Assembly: GCA_016788635.1 (NCBI GenBank) | Contig: JAEUSU010000019.1 | Location: 97,337 to 161,336, forward strand | Origin: Flavobacteriales bacterium | GTDB taxonomy: Bacteria; Bacteroidota; Bacteroidia; Flavobacteriales_F; PHOS-HE28 | DNA: 64,000 nt | Reading direction: 5' to 3' | Part shown: one piece after another, positions 51,630 through 60,007 of the stretch | How positions within the stretch are numbered: the first letter of the stretch is position 1 | Layout of the letters: every line of letters starts with the position of its first letter | Notes under the pieces: model-generated | Databases searched by the model: none | What the model was told of the DNA's origin: nothing | The model's input: the letters and a program-made list of their open reading frames with translations, nothing else | Position numbers and translations under genes: made by a program

Positions 51630-51658
51630 CGTCGACCCACTGGGTCGACCCGAGACGA
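51625..51658 (+). repeat. 34-nt hairpin element, copy 2 (sufC-sufD spacer)
   Basis: GTCGACCC (51631-51638), loop ACT, GGGTCGAC (51642-51649): a perfect 8-bp stem. The sufC stop codon lies within the element's 5' flank. Same orientation relative to the genes as the copy at 20004-20037. Confidence 0.75.
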
Positions 51659-51665
51659 TCGAACG

Positions 51666-52931
51666 ATGAACACCGCAACAATGACCGATCCGAAAGCAAC
51701 GGTGCTGCCGTTGTTGGAAGGAAGCACCTGGCCCGACGCCGCCGAGGCTCTGGCCCAGGTACACGCGCTGCCCGTGCCCACCAGCAAGACCGAAGCGTGG
51801 AAGTACACCCGCGTGGGCAAGCTATTCAACCAGCCCTATGCCGCACCGAAGGGCGATGTGAACGTGGCGCTGCCCGCCCGCCTTCCCTTCGAGTCCACGC
51901 GTGTGGTCTTCGTCAACGGCCACTTCCGCGCGGACCTGAGCGATGACCTGAAACGCCAGAAGGGTGTCGTCATCGACAGCCTGCAGCACCACCTGGCACA
52001 CGGCCCCGTGAAGGTCCACTACGGCACGCTGGCGCCCACCAGCGAGCGGCTTTTCACCGCCATGAACACCGCCGCCCCCACCGACGGTCTGATCCTGCTG
52101 GTGACCAAGGGCGTGAAGGTGGAGCGACCGATCCACGTGCTGCATGTGACCACGTCAGCACGCCAGCTGGTCCAACCGCGTGACCTCTTCATGCTCCATG
52201 AAGACGCTGAGGCCGAAGTGATCATCGAGCACACCGCCCTCGATACACCCGAGGTTTTCGTCAACAGCGTGCGCGAGTGCGTGGTGGGCGAAGGCGCGAG
52301 CCTCACGGTCCACAAGCTGCAGCACGAGGACAACGGACCTGCCAGCATCAGCTTCGAGGGCGTATGCGTGACGGCGAAAGGCCACTTCAGCATCAGCACC
52401 ACGACATTGGATGGCGCGCTGATCCGCAATGAGGTGAAGGTGTCGCTGGCCGGTCCGGAGGCGCATGCCGAGCTGAACGGCGTGTACCTGCTGAACGGCA
52501 CCACGCACTGCGACAACCACACGTACATCGGTCACGATGTGCCGGACTGCACCAGTGACGAGCTCTACAAGGGCATCGTGGCGGGCAAGGGCACCAGCGT
52601 GTTCAACGGCAAGGTGTACGTGAAGCAGGATGCCCAGCGCACGCGGGCCTACCAGAGCAACGCCAACATCCTGCTGGGCGACGATGCCAAGGTGTACACC
52701 AAGCCCGAGCTGGAGATCTACGCCGACGACGTGAAGTGCAGCCATGGGTGCACCATCGGCCGCCTGGACGAGAAGGGGCTCTTCTATCTGCGTTCGCGCG
52801 GAGTGAGCGAGGCCGAAGCGCGTCGCATGTTGTCGCATGCGTTCATGACGGACGTGTTGGAGCGCATCACGAACGAAGACTGGCGGAAGCACCTCGCGTC
52901 GCTCATCGATGCGAAGCTCGAAGCGCTATGA
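51666..52931 (+). CDS. sufD: Fe-S assembly protein SufD
   Basis: 421 residues, SufB-like beta-helix protein that pairs with SufB and SufC. Typical segments: PTSKTEAWKYTRVGKLF, NGHFRADLSDDL, LLNGTTHCDNHTYIGHDVPDCTSDELYKGIVAGKGTSVFNGKVYVKQDAQRT and AQSNANILLG-like. VKCSHGCTIGRLDEKGLFYLRSRG is the conserved C-terminal signature. Overlaps sufS by 4 nt. Confidence 0.95.
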   Translation: MNTATMTDPKATVLPLLEGSTWPDAAEALAQVHALPVPTSKTEAWKYTRVGKLFNQPYAAPKGDVNVALPARLPFESTRVVFVNGHFRADLSDDLKRQKGVVIDSLQHHLAHGPVKVHYGTLAPTSERLFTAMNTAAPTDGLILLVTKGVKVERPIHVLHVTTSARQLVQPRDLFMLHEDAEAEVIIEHTALDTPEVFVNSVRECVVGEGASLTVHKLQHEDNGPASISFEGVCVTAKGHFSISTTTLDGALIRNEVKVSLAGPEAHAELNGVYLLNGTTHCDNHTYIGHDVPDCTSDELYKGIVAGKGTSVFNGKVYVKQDAQRTRAYQSNANILLGDDAKVYTKPELEIYADDVKCSHGCTIGRLDEKGLFYLRSRGVSEAEARRMLSHAFMTDVLERITNEDWRKHLASLIDAKLEAL

Positions 52932-54205
52932 GCACCAAAGCTGACACGGTCGTGAAGAAGGGCTACAACGTCGAAGAGATCCGTGCGCAGTTCCCCATCC
53001 TGAAGGAATTGGTGAATGGCAAGCCGCTCGTGTACTTCGATAACGCCGCGACGAGTCAGAAGCCGCGCCGCGTGATCAAGGCCGAAAGCGCCTACTACGC
53101 AACGATCAATGCCAACGTGCACCGCGGGGTGCATACGCTGAGCACCAAGGCCACCGAAGCTCAGGAGGCCGCGCGAGAGACGATCCGTAAGCACATCAAC
53201 GCGAAGCACGCGCACGAGGTCATCTTCACCAGTGGCACCACGGCAGGCATCAACCTCGCTGCGATGAGTCTTGGTCAACTGCTGCTGAAGAAGGGCGACG
53301 AGGTGGTGATCAGCGGCATGGAGCATCACAGCAACATCGTGCCCTGGCAGCTGGCCTGCGAGTGGCACGGTGCTAAGCTGAAGCTGATCCCGATCACGGA
53401 CTCCGGGGAATGGGACTTGAAGCAGGTGCCGTTCTCCGACAAGACCCGCATCCTCGCGATCTCCCATGTGAGCAATACACTGGGCACGATCAACCCGGTG
53501 AAGGAGCTGATCGCCGAGGCGAGGAAGCGCGGCATCATCACCGTGGTGGATGGCGCACAGGCCATCGCGCACCTGAACGTGGACGTTCAGGACCTCGGCT
53601 GCGACCTCTATGCCTTCAGCGGGCACAAGGCCTACGGCCCTACTGGCACGGGTGTGCTCTACGGACGCGAGGAGCTGCTGGAGCGCATGCCCCCCTGGCA
53701 GGGCGGCGGCGAGATGATCGATACCGTTACGCTGGAGAAGAGCACCTGGGCCAGGCTGCCCTTCAAGTTCGAGGCGGGCACGCCGCACATCGCCGGCATC
53801 ATCGGGCTGGGCGAGGCCATCCGCTGGATGGAGGACTACGACTTCGCCTTCGCCAAGGCTTCGGCGGAGCAATGCAAGTCCGCATTCGCTGCGCACGAGC
53901 ACCTGCTGCTGGAGCATGCGAGCAAAGAGCTGCTCACCATCGATGGCCTGCGGATCATCGGCACAGCGAAGGAGAAAGTGGGCGTGATCAGCTTCGTGAT
54001 CGACGGCGTGCACCACTACGACCTCGGCACCCTGCTCGACCAGCAGGGCATTGCGGTGCGCACGGGCCACCACTGCACGCAGCCCCTGATGGACCACTTC
54101 GGCGTGAGCGGGACCACACGGGCGAGCTTCGCATGTTTCAATACGATCGCGGAAGTTGATGCGATGGTCGATGGGGTGAAGAAAGGAGTGAACATGTTGC
54201 GATGA
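52928..54205 (+). CDS. sufS: Cysteine desulfurase SufS
   Basis: 425 residues, PLP-dependent. It takes sulfur from cysteine for cluster assembly. The PLP lysine is in YAFSGHKAYGPTGTG and the persulfide cysteine in VRTGHHCTQPLM. Other group II signatures are FDNAATSQKPRRVI, RGVHTLSTKATE and SGMEHHSNIVPW. The start ATG at 52928 overlaps the sufD stop (ATGA). The frame is open upstream but that part is sufD shadow. Confidence 0.96.
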   Translation: MSTKADTVVKKGYNVEEIRAQFPILKELVNGKPLVYFDNAATSQKPRRVIKAESAYYATINANVHRGVHTLSTKATEAQEAARETIRKHINAKHAHEVIFTSGTTAGINLAAMSLGQLLLKKGDEVVISGMEHHSNIVPWQLACEWHGAKLKLIPITDSGEWDLKQVPFSDKTRILAISHVSNTLGTINPVKELIAEARKRGIITVVDGAQAIAHLNVDVQDLGCDLYAFSGHKAYGPTGTGVLYGREELLERMPPWQGGGEMIDTVTLEKSTWARLPFKFEAGTPHIAGIIGLGEAIRWMEDYDFAFAKASAEQCKSAFAAHEHLLLEHASKELLTIDGLRIIGTAKEKVGVISFVIDGVHHYDLGTLLDQQGIAVRTGHHCTQPLMDHFGVSGTTRASFACFNTIAEVDAMVDGVKKGVNMLR

Positions 54206-54681
54206 GCACAACAATGTCATTGGCCCAAACCCAGCAAGAGCTCATTAGCGAGTTCGCCCTTTTCAGCGACTGGCAGGACCGCTATGAGCACTTGATCGAA
54301 CTGGGCAAGGACCTGCCGCTGATCGCGCCGGAGCACAAGGTGGATGACAACCTGGTGCGCGGCTGCCAGAGCCGGGTGTGGTTGCATGCAGAATTGAGCA
54401 ACGCTTCGACGGGGCTCAGCGTGACCGGTCATAAAGAGCCGCTCATACGCTTCACCGCCGACAGCGACGCCATGATCACCAAGGGCATTGTGGCCCTGTT
54501 GGTGCGCGTATTCAACGACCGTACGCCGCAGGAGATCATCGGGGCGTCCACGGATTTCATTGACCAGATCGGGCTGCGTGCGCACCTGAGCCCGAACCGC
54601 GCGAACGGCTTGAGCGCGATGATCGATCAGATGAAACGGTATGCGGTGGCATTCTCGGCAACATCACGCCAAGGGTCATGA
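54202..54681 (+). CDS. sufE: Sulfur acceptor protein SufE
   Basis: 159 residues. SufE accepts the persulfide from SufS through the Cys of LVRGCQSRVWL and passes it to SufB. Segments FSDWQDRYEHLIELGKDLP and KGIVALLVRVFNDRTPQEI are typical. It overlaps sufS by 4 nt (ATGA). A 93-nt spacer with an inverted repeat separates it from the next gene. Confidence 0.95.
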   Translation: MSTTMSLAQTQQELISEFALFSDWQDRYEHLIELGKDLPLIAPEHKVDDNLVRGCQSRVWLHAELSNASTGLSVTGHKEPLIRFTADSDAMITKGIVALLVRVFNDRTPQEIIGASTDFIDQIGLRAHLSPNRANGLSAMIDQMKRYAVAFSATSRQGS

Positions 54682-54706
54682 GCAGAAGAAATACAGGTCA
54701 CGCGGT

Positions 54707-54769
54707 GGCGCGGAGATCGCGGAGAATGCAACTACCGTGTTTCGGTATTTACTCCGCGTTCCCCACGCC
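54707..54769 (+). repeat. Inverted repeat between sufE and sufT
   Basis: Positions 54707-54724 and 54752-54769 pair over 18 positions with three mismatches; CGCGGAG/CTCCGCG is perfect. Inside, TACCG (54733-54737) pairs with CGGTA (54743-54747). The arms are built from GGCGCGGAGA-type words. Confidence 0.7.
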
Positions 54770-54780
54770 TTCGCTTGACA

Positions 54781-55128
54781 ATGCATTCACCCATCACCCC
54801 GCGTGAGATGACCCCGGAAGACAAGAAGCACCTGGAGGAACGCGTCATCGACATGCTCAAGAGCGTGTATGACCCCGAGATCCCCGTGGACATCTACGAG
54901 CTGGGGTTGATCTACGAGGTGAACATCAGCGACGAGGCGCACGTGGCCATCAAGATGACCTTGACCAGCCCCGCCTGCCCGGTGGCCGAAAGTCTGCCCG
55001 GCGAGGTGGAGCAGAAGGTGGCCGGCGTGCCGGGCGTGACAAGCGCCAAAGTGGAGATCACCTTCGAGCCGCCCTGGGACCGGACCATGATGAGCGAGGC
55101 GGCGCAATTGGAACTCGGATTTATGTGA
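54781..55128 (+). CDS. sufT: SufT-like MIP18/DUF59 protein
   Basis: 115 residues. Family core: VYDPEIPVDIYELGLIYEVNI and KMTLTSPACPVAESLPGEVEQKVAGV with the conserved Cys, then VEITFEPPWDRTMMSEAAQLELGF. DUF59 proteins take part in Fe-S cluster maturation. ATG 54781 is preferred; TTG 54775 is two codons earlier. The stop overlaps the next gene by 1 nt (TGATG). Confidence 0.92.
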   Translation: MHSPITPREMTPEDKKHLEERVIDMLKSVYDPEIPVDIYELGLIYEVNISDEAHVAIKMTLTSPACPVAESLPGEVEQKVAGVPGVTSAKVEITFEPPWDRTMMSEAAQLELGFM

Positions 55129-55673
55129 TGAGCGACGATAACCCCATCATTAACAAAGTCACCTCCTCCGGGATTATCACCCTCGACCTGGAGGAATTGT
55201 ACCCGGCCGGTGAGCGGGTGGTGTTCGACCTGAAGCCGCTTCTGTGGCAGGAAGTGGCCCTGAAGGAGGAGGACCTGCGCGCATTCTGCAAGGGGCACGA
55301 CTGGTCACAATACTCGGGTAAACTCGTTAGCGTCCATTGCAGCGCCGATGCCATCGTGCCCACCTGGGCCTACATGCTGGTGGCCACGCACCTGCAGCCG
55401 CACACGGCCTTCGTCACGCAAGGCGATGCGGAACAGATGGAGCGTGCCATCTTCACACGCTTCGTGGAGCGGCTGGACGTGGCACCCTACCGCGATGCCC
55501 GTGTGGTGGTGAAGGGCTGCAGCAAGCTGCCCGTTCCGCTGAACGCCTATGTGGAGCTGAGCGCGAAGCTGCTGCCCGTGGTGAAGAGCCTGATGTTCGG
55601 CGAGCCGTGCAGCACGGTGCCCTTGTACAAGGCGCCCAAGGGATCTCGCGACTCCGGGTCGAGCCCGGAGTAA
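55128..55673 (+). CDS. DUF2480 family protein
   Basis: 181 residues beginning MSDDNPIINKVTSSGIITLDLEELYP, the pattern of DUF2480, which accompanies suf genes in Bacteroidota. It is mostly alpha/beta; VVKGCSKLPVPLNAYVELSAKLLPVVKSLMFGEPCSTVPLYK near the end contains two cysteines. The role is unknown; membership of the suf operon suggests help in cluster assembly or delivery (inference). Confidence 0.88.
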   Translation: MSDDNPIINKVTSSGIITLDLEELYPAGERVVFDLKPLLWQEVALKEEDLRAFCKGHDWSQYSGKLVSVHCSADAIVPTWAYMLVATHLQPHTAFVTQGDAEQMERAIFTRFVERLDVAPYRDARVVVKGCSKLPVPLNAYVELSAKLLPVVKSLMFGEPCSTVPLYKAPKGSRDSGSSPE

Positions 55674-55681
55674 CAGAAGAC

Positions 55682-55689
55682 TACCTTCG
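55682..55689 (+). promoter_or_regulatory. -7 element of the metalloprotease-like gene (leaderless type)
   Basis: TACCTTCG, 5 nt before the ATG at 55695. Confidence 0.5.
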
Positions 55690-55694
55690 GGACC

Positions 55695-57821
55695 ATGCGT
55701 TGGAAAGCCATTCTGTTGTCCCTTCTCAGTTCTCTGCAGTTGGTGGCACAGCCGGACACGGTGAACGTGCCGCACAGCAGCAACGGCTGGTACCTGAGCC
55801 CGCACGGCACCATCCGTGTGCTGGTGCTCTTCGCGGAGATCGCGTACGACAAGGAACCTGGCCGCGACCCGGCCAACCCCAATGCCGCGCACTGGCCCAA
55901 AGGACAACTGCCCGTGTGGAAGGACGACCTTTTCGATCCGCACACGCTGCCCATGCCCAAGGCGATGGTGACGCGCTACTACCACGACGTTTCCCTCGGG
56001 CACTATCGTGTGCTGGGTGACTACGTGGACCGTATCATCACGTTGAAGGAATCGGCCTACCCGGATCTGCGTTCCGCGCACGGGATCAACCGGCATGTGA
56101 TCACCGAGGTGAACAAGGACGGCGAACTGCGCACGCGCCACAAGCTCACCCCGGCCGACTTCGACCTGTGGCAGCGCGGCGGCAAGCCGGGCATGCCCAA
56201 GAAGCCGGACCCCGACACCCCGCACAGCTACGATCATGTGATGGTGATCCTGCGCAACAGCTCGCTCACCCACGGCCAGGGCAGCACCGACCCCGGCAGC
56301 AGCGGCAAACTTTTCGGCTTCGAGAGTGATTCACAGAGCCGCTTCGGTGGCATGAACGCGCTGCCCTTCGAGATCCTCAAGCATGAGTTCAATCACCTGC
56401 TGCTGGGCGGCAACAACTTCCACAGCGGGGGTGGCAACGCACCGCAATTCACCGCCTACTTCATCTGCCAGCAGGGCGGCTGGAGCCTGATGGGTGCCGC
56501 GAACAGCAGCCTGCTCACCTGCAGCGCCTGGGACCGCGACCGGCTGGGCTGGGCGCCCGAAGGATCGGTACATCGGATCAATGCACGCAACGCTTCCAGC
56601 AGGCCGATAAGCGGCGACCTGGACCCACTGGCCGGTGACACCGGCGTGTTCGTGCTGCGCGACTTCGTCACCAGCGGGGACGCCCTGCGCATCCGCATGC
56701 CCTTCATCGCCACAGGTGAGCACCGGCAATGGCTCTGGCTGGAGAACCACCAGACCTATGCCCGCAACGGCAGCCCCACGGACCGCTACCACTGGGAGGA
56801 TGCGGTGAGCTGTGTGACGCAGGCCGTACCCGGCATCTACATGCAGATGCAGGTGGAACGCGAGGAACGCACCGGCCCCGACCTCTACGGCGGCCATGCG
56901 GACTACCTGCGGCCCGTGATCGCCACGGGTAATTTCGACATCCGCTTCTCCAGCGACACGGTATCGTACGTGTGCCCCTTTGGCGGCCGCACGCGCGCCT
57001 ACGAAGTGCGCGACCGGTGGATGAACCCGCTCACCGGCAACCAGGAACAGGAGCTTTTCGTGTTCGACCGCAACGGCGATGGCCGCCTCCAGCGCAGCGA
57101 GCATCAGCAGCAGCGGCAGGTGTACCGCAACGGCCGCCTGCAGGATGATTCCCCCTTCTTTGGCCACCGCGACCACGCCTTCACCCCACTGGGCAACCGC
57201 AAGCTGGGCATGGGCACCAATCCTTCCTCAGCCAATATGCTTACCCTGCTCAGTGGTGGTGGTGGTGCCGAACCGGACCGCAAGGGGCAGCGCAACGTGC
57301 GCACCATCCACCTCAACGGCATCAGCGTGGAAGTGCTGGAGCAGTGGCCCAACGGCGACATTGCGGTGCGCGTGCGTGCCGGTGACACGCGGCTGGAGCA
57401 GGATGTGCGGTGGTGCGCGGACAGTCTGGTGCTTCCCGCGCTCAATGGCTACAAGGGCTTCGCGCTGTGGCTGAACGATGGCAGGCGCCTCACCATTGAC
57501 CGCTCCTCCACGCCCACGCGCTTGGACACTCCGGAGCGCAGCAGCGGGCAGGTCTGGTTCAGTTCGCCCACGCAGTTCGTGATGGCGGAAGGCGCCAAGG
57601 CACGCATCGGCCGCAAGGCCACGCTGGACCTGCGCAACGGTTCGGTGCTGCACCTGATGCCCAATACGGTGCTGGAATTGGACCCAAAAGCGAAGCTGGA
57701 CGTGGATGCCTCATCATCCGTGCGCATCCATCCCGGCGCACACCTGAAGGCCACGCCGAAGCAGTTGAAGAAGCTGGAGCAGAAAGGCCGGGTCGTACGA
57801 CTGGGCGGTGCCGTTCACTGA
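55695..57821 (+). CDS. Secreted M6-like metalloprotease family protein
   Basis: 708 residues. Signal peptide MRWKAILLSLLSSLQLVAQ. The N-terminal half is a metalloprotease-like domain: IRVLVLFAEIAYD, MVTRYYHDVSLGHYRVLGDY, then HEFNH (His230, Glu231, His234) with a GGNNFH downstream, a gluzincin-like zinc site. SWDRDRLGW-like (AWDRDRLGW) follows as in immune inhibitor A relatives. The C-terminal part is beta-rich (LTIDRSSTPTRL, LDLRNGSVLHLMPNTVLEL). There is no T9SS sorting domain, so it is probably periplasmic or released otherwise. Confidence 0.83.
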   Translation: MRWKAILLSLLSSLQLVAQPDTVNVPHSSNGWYLSPHGTIRVLVLFAEIAYDKEPGRDPANPNAAHWPKGQLPVWKDDLFDPHTLPMPKAMVTRYYHDVSLGHYRVLGDYVDRIITLKESAYPDLRSAHGINRHVITEVNKDGELRTRHKLTPADFDLWQRGGKPGMPKKPDPDTPHSYDHVMVILRNSSLTHGQGSTDPGSSGKLFGFESDSQSRFGGMNALPFEILKHEFNHLLLGGNNFHSGGGNAPQFTAYFICQQGGWSLMGAANSSLLTCSAWDRDRLGWAPEGSVHRINARNASSRPISGDLDPLAGDTGVFVLRDFVTSGDALRIRMPFIATGEHRQWLWLENHQTYARNGSPTDRYHWEDAVSCVTQAVPGIYMQMQVEREERTGPDLYGGHADYLRPVIATGNFDIRFSSDTVSYVCPFGGRTRAYEVRDRWMNPLTGNQEQELFVFDRNGDGRLQRSEHQQQRQVYRNGRLQDDSPFFGHRDHAFTPLGNRKLGMGTNPSSANMLTLLSGGGGAEPDRKGQRNVRTIHLNGISVEVLEQWPNGDIAVRVRAGDTRLEQDVRWCADSLVLPALNGYKGFALWLNDGRRLTIDRSSTPTRLDTPERSSGQVWFSSPTQFVMAEGAKARIGRKATLDLRNGSVLHLMPNTVLELDPKAKLDVDASSSVRIHPGAHLKATPKQLKKLEQKGRVVRLGGAVH

Positions 57822-57824
57822 TCC

Positions 57825-57869
57825 TGAGGCCGGTGCACTGGCGCTGAGCGCTAACGGCTCCTGGCCTCA
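57825..57869. terminator. Possible terminator stem between convergent genes
   Basis: TGAGGCC (57825-57831) and GGCCTCA (57863-57869) pair, with a GCGCT/AGCGC stem inside. No T tract follows. Confidence 0.35.
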
Positions 57870-57885
57870 CACGGAGACACGGAAC
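57860..57885 (+). repeat. Half-arm of the CACAGAG-word repeat
   Basis: The phrase CACACGGAGACACGGAACAC resembles the left arm of the 49297-49410 hairpin, but no complementary arm is visible before 57985. Confidence 0.4.
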
Positions 57886-57984
57886 ACCCGATCCAGCCCA
57901 ATCATCATTCGCATGTGCCTTGGCCTTGAATGCGGGTCATTTTCCAGGGCCACATTCCCCCGTTGGCCTCATTCCCACATTCCT

Positions 57985-59886
57985 TCAGTAAGCCCTCACG
58001 TTCCTGCCTTCGCGGTAGTTGATGAAGGCGCGGTCCACCACGCGGTTGCCGCCGGGGGTGGGGTAGTCACCGGTGAAGTACCAGTCGCCCGTGTGGTTTG
58101 GGCAGGCTGAATGCAGGCCTTCGATGCTTTGGAAGATGATCTTCACCTCCGCACCGATGTCCGGCGGGGTGAGCAGCTCGGTGATCTTGTCGCTGATCTG
58201 CTGCGCAGTGAAGGGCTTGTAGATATCACGCACGTGGTTCACCACCTCACCCAGGGGCTTGCCCATCTCGGCCCGGCAACGGTCGTACACGTCATCGATG
58301 ATGTTCTCCTGCTTGGTCTCCTTGAGCAGGGCGATGGCCGCCTGGAAGGCCACCAGGTCGCCCAGCTTGGCCATGTCAATGCCGTAACAATCGGGGTAGC
58401 GGATCTGCGGCGCGCTGCTCACCACCACGATGCGCTTGGGACCCAGGCGGTCCAGCATGCGCAGGATGCTCTGCCGCAGGGTGGTGCCGCGCACGATGCT
58501 GTCGTCGATCACCACCAGGTTGTCCACGCCCTCGCGCACCGTGCCGTAGGTGATGTCGTACACGTGCGCCACCAGCTCGTCGCGCGACTCGTCATTGGTG
58601 ATGAAGGTGCGCAGCTTGGCGTCCTTGATGGCCACCTTCTCCAGCCTTGGGCGCATGGCCAGGATGGCGCGCAACTGCGCCGGGTCGGGTGAGGGACCGA
58701 GCTCCAGGATGCGCCGTTCCTTGATGCCATCCAGCACCTCATCCAGGCCTTTCAACATGCCATGACAGGCCACCTCGGCGGTGTTGGGGATGAAACTGAA
58801 TACGGTGTTCTCCAGGTCGTGGTCCACCGCATCCAGGATGGCGGGGCACACGTTGCGGCCCAGTGCGATGCGCTCCTTGTACACGTCGCGGTCGCTGCCG
58901 CGGCTGAAATAGATGCGCTCGAAGCTGCACGAGCGCTTGGGCAGGGGCTCGCGCACGAGCTGCTCCCCGTAGGAGCCGTCCTTGCGCACGATCAACGCGT
59001 GGCCCGGGCTCACCTCGTGCACCTCATCGGCCTTCAGGTTGAAGGCGGTCTGGATGGCGGGGCGTTCGCTGGCCACCACCACCACCTCGTCATCGGCGTA
59101 CCAGAAGGCCGGGCGGATGCCGGCGGGATCGCGCAGTACGAAGGCATCGCCGTGGCCGATCAATCCGGCCAGCGCGTAACCACCATCGAAGTCGGCCGCG
59201 CTCTGCGCCAGGATGCTGCGCACGTCCATCTTCTCGGCGATCACCTGCGTGATCTGCTTCTCGCTGTAGCCCAGCTGGCGGTGGATCTGGGCGATGCGCT
59301 CGTTCTCCACGTCCAGGAAGTGGCCGATCTTCTCCAGTACCGTCATGGTGTCGCTGCGCTCCTTGGGGTGCTGGCCGATGCTCACGAGCAGGTCGAAGAG
59401 CTCGTCCACATTGGTCATGTTGAAGTTGCCGGCCACCACCAGGTTACGCGTCATCCAGTTGTTCAGGCGGCGGCGCGGGTGGCAGTTCTCCAGGCCTTGG
59501 TTGCCGAAGGTGGCGTAGCGCAAGTGCCCCAGGAGCACTTCACCCATGTACGGCGCGTTCGCCTTCAGCCAGGCTGCCTCACCGCTGCGCTCGGGGTCCG
59601 CTTTCTGCGCTTCAGCAATGGCCTTGTGTGCCCGCCCGAAGACCAGCGGGATGGCCTGCTTGTCCGTGCTGCGCTCCCGGTCGATGTAGTTCATCCCCGG
59701 GCCCGGGTCCAGCTTGATGGTGGCGAAGCCGGCACCGTCCTGCCCCCGGTTGTGCTGCTTCTCCATGAGCAGGTACAGCTTGTGCAGACCGTAAAAGGGG
59801 GTGCCGTAGCGTTGCTGGTAGTGGGCCAGCGGGCGGCGCAGGCGGATGAAGGCCAGGCCGCACTCGTGCTGAAGTTGGTCGCTCAT
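57985..59886 (-). CDS. purF: Long amidophosphoribosyltransferase paralogue
   Basis: 633 residues, longer than standard PurF (~480-510). The glutaminase Cys is residue 9 (MSDQLQHECGLAFIRL), so an 8-residue propeptide would be removed. Glutaminase signatures: KQHNRGQDGAGFATIK, LLGHLRYATFG, GNFNMTN. The PRTase part has LVVIDDSIVRGTTLRQSI. Such long paralogues occur in Bacteroidota beside a normal purF and may have a distinct role. The start at 59886 is preceded by a perfect promoter element. Confidence 0.88.
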   Translation of the reverse strand: MSDQLQHECGLAFIRLRRPLAHYQQRYGTPFYGLHKLYLLMEKQHNRGQDGAGFATIKLDPGPGMNYIDRERSTDKQAIPLVFGRAHKAIAEAQKADPERSGEAAWLKANAPYMGEVLLGHLRYATFGNQGLENCHPRRRLNNWMTRNLVVAGNFNMTNVDELFDLLVSIGQHPKERSDTMTVLEKIGHFLDVENERIAQIHRQLGYSEKQITQVIAEKMDVRSILAQSAADFDGGYALAGLIGHGDAFVLRDPAGIRPAFWYADDEVVVVASERPAIQTAFNLKADEVHEVSPGHALIVRKDGSYGEQLVREPLPKRSCSFERIYFSRGSDRDVYKERIALGRNVCPAILDAVDHDLENTVFSFIPNTAEVACHGMLKGLDEVLDGIKERRILELGPSPDPAQLRAILAMRPRLEKVAIKDAKLRTFITNDESRDELVAHVYDITYGTVREGVDNLVVIDDSIVRGTTLRQSILRMLDRLGPKRIVVVSSAPQIRYPDCYGIDMAKLGDLVAFQAAIALLKETKQENIIDDVYDRCRAEMGKPLGEVVNHVRDIYKPFTAQQISDKITELLTPPDIGAEVKIIFQSIEGLHSACPNHTGDWYFTGDYPTPGGNRVVDRAFINYREGRNVRAY

Positions 59887-59895
59887 GGGGGGCCG

Positions 59896-59903
59896 CAAAG
59901 GTA
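59896..59903 (-). promoter_or_regulatory. -7 element of the purF paralogue
   Basis: TACCTTTG on the minus strand is a perfect consensus, 9 nt before the ATG. Confidence 0.55.
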
Positions 59904-59979
59904 CGGCGATGCCCGGGGCCGGAAGGGTCGTGCCAGCCACGAAGCAACGCCGACCCCCGGTGGTGGGTCTATGTAGTGG

Positions 59980-59987
59980 TAAATTCA
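59980..59987 (+). promoter_or_regulatory. -7-like element of the 60008 gene
   Basis: TAAATTCA, 20 nt before the ATG at 60008. Confidence 0.3.
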
Positions 59988-60007
59988 GGCCTTCGTTCGG
60001 CCCGGCC

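Noticed and set aside
52784..54220. 478-codon open frame on the minus strand
   Set aside because: Shadow of sufS.
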